Source of the DNA: an uncultured Collinsella sp.
GTDB lineage: Bacteria > Actinomycetota > Coriobacteriia > Coriobacteriales > Coriobacteriaceae
Direction: 5' to 3'
NCBI GenBank assembly: GCA_900751695.1
Contig: CAADSS010000013.1
Span: 1 to 10,764 of the forward strand
DNA: 10,764 nucleotides
The position numbers and the translations under genes were made by a program. Below the pieces are notes generated by a model. The model did no database searches. It worked only from the letters and a program-made list of their open reading frames with translations, and had not been told where the DNA came from. Shown here in pieces: positions 6,029-10,764 of this stretch; within the stretch, counting starts at the first letter, position 1, and each line of letters opens with the position of its first letter.

Positions 6029-6246
6029 ATCTCAATCTGTAACATCTAGGGCCCGAATTCCCGTCTAACTGTTACAGATCTAGACAAGACGTCTTAGTCC
6101 TTGACCTTTGTCTCAATCTGTAACAGATAGAGACCTTTTGTCCGTCCAGATGTTACAGATCGAGACATTCGAATTCCCCTGAAGAGAAAATCTCAATCTG
6201 CAACAGTTAGAACCCATTTCCTCGTCTACCTGTTACTGATTGAGAC
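6029..6246. repeat. Array of three inverted-repeat units (six CTGTnACAG-type sites) with an 80-81 bp period
   Basis: Left arms of the form (A/G)TCTCAATCTGTAACA start at 6029, 6110 and 6190; inverted right arms TGTTACAGATCGAGAC and variants start at 6070, 6151 and 6231. Arm identity within units is 13/16, 15/16 and 13/16. Each arm belongs to a 23-25 bp pseudo-palindrome with a CTGTnACAG core; the one at 6110-6134 is symmetric except at two paired positions. Core centres are 6041, 6073, 6122, 6154, 6202 and 6234, that is 32, 49, 32, 48, 32 bp apart. A decayed seventh arm may start at 6280. The array lies between a terminator and the promoter of the amino-acid transporter operon. It could be a multi-site operator, or an intergenic repeat family whose units form hairpins. 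Confidence 0.85.
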
Positions 6247-6314
6247 AAAACAGCGAGGCGGGCCGTCCGAAAAGCACTATCTCAGCAGCAACAACCGACG
6301 TTTGTCCAGATAAA

Positions 6315-6349
6315 ACCTGCCAAAATAAACCTGTCCCTTTTTGGTAGGT
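6315..6349. other. Hairpin upstream of the transporter promoter
   Basis: ACCTGCCAAAA (6315-6325) pairs with TTTTGGTAGGT (6339-6349) over 11 bp with one G-U wobble and a 13-nt loop. It is followed on the minus strand by a short TTTTAT. It could be a weak terminator for minus-strand transcription or the remnant of a further element. A 5-bp dyad TTACC-CATAA-GGTAA follows at 6354-6368. Neither was matched to a known riboswitch. Confidence 0.45.
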
Positions 6350-6391
6350 AGAATTACCCATAAGGTAAGTATGTTTCTGAGTTATTTCGTG

Positions 6392-6421
6392 TTGACCCAT
6401 TTGAGCGCGATAGGGTATAAC
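6392..6421 (+). promoter_or_regulatory. Sigma-70-type promoter of the amino-acid transporter operon
   Basis: TTGACC (6392-6397) and TATAAC (6416-6421) are 18 bp apart; the alternative GTATAA gives 17 bp. The predicted start near 6428 leaves a short leader of about 37 nt with GAGAAAGG 9 nt before the first gene. The six-site array ends about 145 bp upstream. Confidence 0.7.
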
Positions 6422-6464
6422 TCTACTCAACCGCTAGGGATTTTATTGAGAAAGGTGTTCTACC

Positions 6465-7460
6465 ATGAGCAAGAACCTCTCCCAGCAGGTCGTTCTCGAC
6501 CGCCGCGGCTTCGTTGCCGCCACCTTCGCAACCGTCGCCGGCCTTGGTCTTGCCGGCTGCTCCGACACCAGCGCCGAGGCCGACAAGGGTTCCGCCGCCG
6601 GTTCCTCCAAGAGCTCCGAGGATACCGAGGCTTCCACCACGCTCGACGCCAAGGCATTCGACAAGCTCGTCGACAACGGCCCCAAGGCCGATGACGATGC
6701 CGTCGCCGCCAGCACCTGGGCCACGGCCGTCAAGGACGCCGGCGTCTTTAAGATCGGTGGCGTTCAGACTTCCACGCTCTTCTCCCTCCTCAACGAGAAG
6801 GACGGTCAGACCCGTGGCTTCGATGCCGGTATCGCGCAGCTCCTGTCCAACTACATCCTGGGCGAGAACAAGGTCGAGATCACCCAGGTGACCTCGGACA
6901 CGCGCGAGTCCGTCTTGCAGAACGGCCAGGTCGACGCCGTCTTTGCCACCTACACCATCACTGACGAGCGCAAGAAGCTTGTCTCCTTTGCCGGTCCCTA
7001 TTACTACACGCAGCAGGCCATCCTGGTGCTCGCCGATAACGACGACATCAAGAGCGTCGACGACCTGGCCGACAAGAACGTCGCCGTCCAGTCCGGCTCC
7101 AACGGCCCCGCCATCCTGGAGGAGTTCGCTCCCAAGGCCAGCCAGCAGGAGTTCAAGACCGACGAGGAGGCCCGCCAGGCACTCCAGCAGGGCCGCGTTG
7201 ACGCCTACGTCATCGATAACAACATGCAGCAGAGCGCCCTGGTCCGCGAGCCCGGTAAGTACAAAATCGCCGGCAAGCCCTTCGGCAGCAAGGAGCCCTA
7301 TGGCATCGGCCTGCCGCTCGATTCCGACGGCGTCGCCTTTGTCAACGACTTCCTTAAGAAGATCGAGGACGACGGCACCTGGACTGAGCTGTGGCAGATC
7401 TGCATCGGTGACCGTACGGGCGACACCAATGTTCCCGAGCTGCCCGAGATCGGCGCCTAG
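6465..7460 (+). CDS. Polar amino-acid ABC transporter solute-binding lipoprotein (family 3, glutamate type)
   Basis: The 331-residue protein begins with an export signal containing a twin arginine (DRRGFVAAT, Arg13-Arg14), a hydrophobic stretch and a lipobox LAGC with the lipidated Cys32. A Ser/Ala/Asp-rich linker follows to about residue 60. The mature part has the family-3 binding fold: FKIGGVQTSTLFS, GFDAGIAQLLSNYILG, VDAVFATYTITDERKKLVSF with the Arg expected to hold the substrate carboxylate, PYYYTQQAILV, VAVQSGSNGP and VDAYVIDNN with the Asp expected near the amino group. It captures an amino acid outside the membrane for the downstream permeases. Glutamate, aspartate or glutamine are the likeliest ligands by family, but the sequence does not decide. 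It is first in the operon. Confidence 0.92.
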   Translation: MSKNLSQQVVLDRRGFVAATFATVAGLGLAGCSDTSAEADKGSAAGSSKSSEDTEASTTLDAKAFDKLVDNGPKADDDAVAASTWATAVKDAGVFKIGGVQTSTLFSLLNEKDGQTRGFDAGIAQLLSNYILGENKVEITQVTSDTRESVLQNGQVDAVFATYTITDERKKLVSFAGPYYYTQQAILVLADNDDIKSVDDLADKNVAVQSGSNGPAILEEFAPKASQQEFKTDEEARQALQQGRVDAYVIDNNMQQSALVREPGKYKIAGKPFGSKEPYGIGLPLDSDGVAFVNDFLKKIEDDGTWTELWQICIGDRTGDTNVPELPEIGA

Positions 7461-7548
7461 GCAGCGAGCCTGGTAACGGCCGCAAAGAAACCATACGGAA
7501 ACGCATGATGCGCTTTATTGCGGTAAACTGTTTCCTCACTGAGTTGTC

Positions 7549-7580
7549 GGGGCTTCCGTACACACGGGAGCCCCTTTCCT
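7549..7580 (+). terminator. Hairpin with weak T-tract between binding-protein and permease genes (possible attenuator)
   Basis: GGGGCT (7549-7554) pairs with AGCCCC (7569-7574), with an inner CCGT/ACGG stem, followed by TTTCCTT. It lies 18 nt before the permease ribosome site. The short, interrupted T-run suggests partial termination or protection of the upstream mRNA. This is common where the binding protein must be made in excess over the membrane parts. A separate small dyad, CGCA-TGA-TGCG, lies at 7502-7512. Confidence 0.7.
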
Positions 7581-7598
7581 TACCGGCGGGAGGTCCGC

Positions 7599-8258
7599 AT
7601 GAGTCTCTCCGAACTCTGGTCGCTCTATGGCCAGAACTATATCGACGCGCTGCTAGCAACCTGGGGCATGACGCTTGAGTCGTTTGCCATCGCCATGGTG
7701 CTGGCCGTCGCCGTCACCGTGATGCGCGTGTCGCCGCTCAAGCCGCTGCGCGTCTTTGGCGACCTGTATGTCCAGGTCTTCCGTAACATCCCCGGCATCG
7801 CGCTGCTCATCATCGTCGTCTATGCGCTGCCGCCGCTCAAGGTCGTCCTGCCCTACCGCACCTGCGTTATCGTCGCCACGGTCCTTTTGGGCTCGGCCTT
7901 TGGTTCCGAGAACTTTATGAGCGGCATCAACACCGTCGGCGTCGGCCAGGTGGAAGCCGCCCGTTCGCTCGGCATGAGCTTCAGCCGTATCCTCGCCAAG
8001 ATCGTGATTCCACAGGCACTGCGCTCAAGCGTGCTGCCCATGACCAACCTCTTTATCGCCGTCATGCTCACCACCGCGCTCGGTAGCCAGGTGCCGCTTA
8101 AACCGCAGGAGCTCACCGGCGTGGTGAGCTACATCAACACGCGCTCGCTCGGCGGCGTCGTCGCGTTCTTTATCTCGGCACTCGGCTACCTGGGCACGGC
8201 CTTTGTGGTGAGCCACATTGGCAACTACATCGATAAGAAGGTGAGGATCCTCCGATGA
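7599..8258 (+). CDS. Amino-acid ABC transporter permease (HisM/GluC type), first subunit
   Basis: The 219-residue inner-membrane protein has about five hydrophobic segments and belongs to the polar amino-acid permease family (His/Glu/Gln/Arg/opine). The conserved FRNIPGIALL (61-70) matches the usual FRGTP-type motif. The EAA loop that docks to the ATPase is GQVEAARSLGMSFSRILAK and the following IVIPQALR (116-142). The start ATG at 7599 follows GGGAGG at a good distance. The stop overlaps the next start as ATGA, so the two permeases are translationally coupled and probably form a heterodimer. Confidence 0.93.
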   Translation: MSLSELWSLYGQNYIDALLATWGMTLESFAIAMVLAVAVTVMRVSPLKPLRVFGDLYVQVFRNIPGIALLIIVVYALPPLKVVLPYRTCVIVATVLLGSAFGSENFMSGINTVGVGQVEAARSLGMSFSRILAKIVIPQALRSSVLPMTNLFIAVMLTTALGSQVPLKPQELTGVVSYINTRSLGGVVAFFISALGYLGTAFVVSHIGNYIDKKVRILR

Positions 8259-9088
8259 GCAAGCATTCCTCCCCTGCACTTACCATGCGCGATGCGCTCT
8301 ACGAGGCTCCCGGCCCCAAGATGCGCGCCAAGATTCGCATCGGCACCGCTATCTCGCTCGTTGCCGTCGCCGTGCTCGTCGCCCTGGTACTGCAGCGCTT
8401 TTATGTGACCGGCCAGCTTTCGGTCCACTATTGGTATTTCTTTACGCACCTCACCACCTGGAAGTTCTTGCTTGCCGGCTTTGAGGGCACCGTTAAAGTC
8501 GCACTCACCGCTGGCGCCATCGCGCTGGTGCTGGGCCTAGCCCTTATGCTCGGCCGCACCAGCGACATTAAGCCGCTCCAGCTGGTTTGCCGTGTGCTCA
8601 CCGATTTCTTCCGCGGTGTGCCGAGCCTGCTGTTTATCTACTTCTTCTTTTTGGTGCTGCCCCAGTACAAGATCTCGCTGCCGTCGTTTTGGATGCTCAC
8701 GCTTCCCGTCGCGCTCGCTGCAGCCGGCGTGCTGGCCGAGATTTTCCGCGCCGGCGTCAATGCCGTGCCGCGCGGCCAGGTCGAGGCCGCCCAGGCGCTC
8801 GGTCTCTCCAAGGCCAAAATCACCTTTAAAATCGTGTTGCCGCAGGCTATTCGGTTTATCATTCCGTCGTTGATTTCGCAGCTTGTGGTCGTAGTCAAAG
8901 ACACCACCGTCGCCTATGTGGTGAGCTACCCCGACCTCATGCAAAACGCCCGCGTGCTCATTACCAACTACGACGCCCTCGTGTCGGTCTACCTGGTAAT
9001 CGCGGTCATCTACATCCTCATCAACGTCGCGATCAACAAGGCCGCTGTCTATGTTTCGCACAAGACCGGCGCGACCATCATCCGCTAA
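8255..9088 (+). CDS. Amino-acid ABC transporter permease, second subunit (GluD type)
   Basis: The 277-residue permease has a cytoplasmic N-terminal extension of about 28 residues before its first membrane helix (around 29-48). FRGVPSLLFIYFFFLVLP (119-136) and the EAA loop GQVEAAQALGLSKAKITFK plus IVLPQAIR (174-200) place it in the same family as its neighbour. It starts within the stop codon of the first permease (ATGA at 8255-8258) and has GAGGAT just upstream as ribosome site. With the upstream permease and downstream ATPase it would make a complete importer. The longer N-terminus resembles GluD of corynebacterial glutamate systems, but the substrate is not certain. Confidence 0.93.
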   Translation: MSKHSSPALTMRDALYEAPGPKMRAKIRIGTAISLVAVAVLVALVLQRFYVTGQLSVHYWYFFTHLTTWKFLLAGFEGTVKVALTAGAIALVLGLALMLGRTSDIKPLQLVCRVLTDFFRGVPSLLFIYFFFLVLPQYKISLPSFWMLTLPVALAAAGVLAEIFRAGVNAVPRGQVEAAQALGLSKAKITFKIVLPQAIRFIIPSLISQLVVVVKDTTVAYVVSYPDLMQNARVLITNYDALVSVYLVIAVIYILINVAINKAAVYVSHKTGATIIR

Positions 9089-9124
9089 CGCTTTACCATT
9101 TCGAGTCATAAGGAGCCGAGCACC

Positions 9125-9889
9125 ATGGCACAGAGCACCTCTTCCACCGGCAATCAGCCGCTGATCGAGCTCAGACACGTCGATAAGCACTATGGCGATC
9201 TGCACGTCCTCAACGACATCAATCTCTCGGTCGACCGCGGCGAGGTCGTCGTTGTGATTGGACCCTCGGGCTCGGGCAAGTCGACCATGTGCCGCACCAT
9301 CAACCGTCTGGAAACCATCGACTCGGGCGAGATCCTCATCGAGGGCGAGCCCCTGCCGCAGGAAGGCAAGGATCTTGCCCGCATGCGTGCCGAGCTGGGC
9401 ATGGTGTTTCAGCAGTTCAACCTGTTCGCACATATGACCGTCCTGCAGAACGTCATGCTGGGACCGGTCGACGTACTGGGTGTCTCCAAGGACGAGGCCC
9501 GCGAGCGCGCCATGGACCTGCTGGGCCGCGTGGGCGTTGCCGAGCAGGCCGATAAGGTGCCCGCACAGCTTTCGGGCGGCCAACAGCAGCGCGTAGCCAT
9601 CGCCCGCTCGCTTGCCATGCAACCCAAGGCCATGCTTTTTGACGAGCCCACGAGCGCCCTTGACCCCGAGATGATCAACGAGGTGCTCGAGGTCATGGTC
9701 CGTCTAGCCCAGCAGGGCATGACGATGATCGTCATCACGCACGAGATGAACTTCGCACGCCGCGTTGCCGATCGCGTCGTGTTTATGGCCGACGGCCAGA
9801 TCGTGGAAACCGGCACACCCGACGAGTTCTTCGACCATCCCCAGACCAAGCGCGCCCAGGACTTCCTCAACTCCATCAAGGGCCACTAA
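9125..9889 (+). CDS. Amino-acid ABC transporter ATP-binding protein
   Basis: The 254-residue cytoplasmic ATPase has all motifs: Walker A GPSGSGKST (46-54), Q-loop VFQQFNLF (94-101), signature LSGGQQQRVAIARSLAM (149-165), Walker B AMLFDEPTSALDPE (169-182) and the H-loop His206 in VITHEM. It is the polar amino-acid subfamily type (GlnQ/GluA/HisP). AAGGAG (9110-9115) stands 9 nt before the ATG, and the gap to the permease gene is 36 bp, so it belongs to the same operon. It powers the two permeases. Confidence 0.96.
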   Translation: MAQSTSSTGNQPLIELRHVDKHYGDLHVLNDINLSVDRGEVVVVIGPSGSGKSTMCRTINRLETIDSGEILIEGEPLPQEGKDLARMRAELGMVFQQFNLFAHMTVLQNVMLGPVDVLGVSKDEARERAMDLLGRVGVAEQADKVPAQLSGGQQQRVAIARSLAMQPKAMLFDEPTSALDPEMINEVLEVMVRLAQQGMTMIVITHEMNFARRVADRVVFMADGQIVETGTPDEFFDHPQTKRAQDFLNSIKGH

Positions 9890-9940
9890 CCAGACCGCCC
9901 ACCCGCCAGCCATGCCCATCCAAACTCGAAAGTTACACCT

Positions 9941-10750
9941 ATGATCGGAACTCGCACTTCATCGTCCTACACCCCGCACGTCGACGTCGCCGCCGCCGAC
10001 CGCCCACTCATCCTCGTCGCACCGCGTTGGGAAGAGGCAGAGCCATTTTTAACCGAGATGCTCTCCCCCAACGAGGAAATCGCAAGTGTCTTTGTCGATG
10101 CCATCCTTGCCGCTGGCGGCCTGCCGCTGCAGATGTCCATCGCCGAGGATATCGAGGTCATCCGTCATTACGTCGATATCGCCGACGGCATCGCCATTCC
10201 CGGCGGCCCGGACGTCAACCCCAAGCGCTGGGGCGACGATCGACCCTACGACCCCACCCTCTGCTGCGAGATCCGCGATAGCTTTGAGTTTAAGCTGGTC
10301 GGCGAGGTGCTCCGCGCCAAAAAGCCGCTCTTTACCACCTGCCGCGGCACGCAGTTGCTCAATGTCGCCACTGGCGGCACCCTGTGCATGGACGTGCCGA
10401 GCCTGGGCGCTCGCGAGGGCCGCACGCAGTGGCGCCATACCCACGTGCTCAACGACCCCGTGCATCCCGTCGAGGTCGTGCCGGGCTCACTTCTGGAGCG
10501 CGCGGTTGGCGGGCACAGGCTGATCCAGACCAACTCCGCACATCACTGCTGTGTCGATCGCCTGGGTAAAAGCACGCGTCTGGTCGCCAAGGCAACCGAT
10601 GGCGTGCCCGAGTGCATCGAAGTCGAAGGCCAGCCATTCTGTCTAGGCGTGCAATGGCACCCTGAGTACACGTGGAAGACGCTCGAGACCGACTTTACCC
10701 TGTGGAAGTCGTTTGTCGAGGCAGCGGCCAAGGTTAAGCAGGCCCGCTAG
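9941..10750 (+). CDS. Gamma-glutamyl-gamma-aminobutyrate hydrolase family protein (class I glutamine-amidotransferase-like, peptidase C26)
   Basis: The 269-residue cytoplasmic enzyme has the class I amidotransferase fold with its triad visible: nucleophile Cys134 in TTCRGTQLLNVATGG, His240 and Glu242 in GVQWHPE. Further family marks are GIAIPGGPDVNPKRWGD (83-99) and NSAHHCCVDRLG (198-209). Relatives such as PuuD cleave gamma-glutamyl amides, for example gamma-glutamyl-GABA, releasing glutamate. The gene follows the ATPase after 51 bp with no terminator between, so it probably shares the transporter operon and may process what is imported. The first ~20 residues are not conserved and the ATG at 9941 has only a weak ribosome site; a start inside this segment is possible. 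Only 14 bp remain after its stop. Confidence 0.88.
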   Translation: MIGTRTSSSYTPHVDVAAADRPLILVAPRWEEAEPFLTEMLSPNEEIASVFVDAILAAGGLPLQMSIAEDIEVIRHYVDIADGIAIPGGPDVNPKRWGDDRPYDPTLCCEIRDSFEFKLVGEVLRAKKPLFTTCRGTQLLNVATGGTLCMDVPSLGAREGRTQWRHTHVLNDPVHPVEVVPGSLLERAVGGHRLIQTNSAHHCCVDRLGKSTRLVAKATDGVPECIEVEGQPFCLGVQWHPEYTWKTLETDFTLWKSFVEAAAKVKQAR

Positions 10751-10764
10751 TTCACGGACAGCAC

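Noticed and set aside
6089..6094. Palindrome AAGACGTCTT between repeat units
   Set aside because: It is a single 10-bp palindrome in one spacer (6086-6095), not repeated in the other spacer, so it is not counted as part of the array.
6029..6246. CRISPR array
   Set aside because: The repeats alternate in orientation, are only about 16 bp, and form three inverted pairs. The intervals differ within and between units, and no cas gene is present.
6247..6464. Riboswitch in front of the transporter operon
   Set aside because: The predicted leader from the promoter is only about 37 nt, too short for a known amino-acid riboswitch, and the hairpins lie upstream of the start.
8537..9622. Long open frame on the minus strand opposite to the permease and ATPase genes
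   Set aside because: It covers two clear ABC genes in antisense, spans their gap, and its translation shows no domain; it is a by-product of GC-rich codons.

Overview
This is a GC-rich, gene-dense bacterial stretch. Its codon use, the style of its proteins and the mix of genes fit a gut actinobacterium of the class Coriobacteriia, with Collinsella or a close relative as my best guess. That assignment comes from overall impression, not from a marker gene.

Left part, minus strand (1-3961). Reading in the direction of transcription, a divergently oriented operon starts near 3961 with an HD-domain protein, followed at once by a membrane protein of the ABC_trans_CmpB family (2381-3400). After a roughly 200-bp gap comes an ammonium transporter gene (amt, 905-2182). 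A roughly 210-bp gap carrying a palindromic REP-like element follows, then a P-II nitrogen signalling protein (355-693), and finally a TetR-type repressor that runs off the left edge. Amt and P-II form the classic ammonium uptake and sensing pair. The P-II protein has Leu where the uridylylated Tyr51 is normally found.

Middle, plus strand (4189-5970). A single gene encodes a full-length thiamin-diphosphate enzyme that looks like 1-deoxy-D-xylulose-5-phosphate synthase (DXS). It keeps the cofactor residues but lacks both arginines that hold the glyceraldehyde-3-phosphate phosphate in E. coli DXS, so its reaction is probably different. It ends at a strong intrinsic terminator.

A roughly 490-bp non-coding stretch (5971-6464) follows. 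It holds three ~57-bp inverted-repeat units at an 80-81 bp period, which makes six CTGTnACAG-centred sites at alternating 32 and 48-49 bp spacing. A separate hairpin and a good sigma-70-type promoter come after them.

Right part, plus strand (6465-10750). The promoter drives an apparent operon: a polar amino-acid (glutamate-type) solute-binding lipoprotein, a hairpin that may lower downstream expression, two permeases with a 4-nt overlap, the ATPase, and a class I glutamine-amidotransferase-like hydrolase of the gamma-glutamyl-GABA hydrolase family. Together they suggest import of an amino acid or gamma-glutamyl compound and its hydrolysis in the cytoplasm. Ammonium uptake, P-II and this operon give the window a nitrogen-acquisition theme.

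The least explained items are the six-site repeat array, the DXS-like enzyme with an altered substrate pocket, and the palindromic element between amt and the P-II gene.
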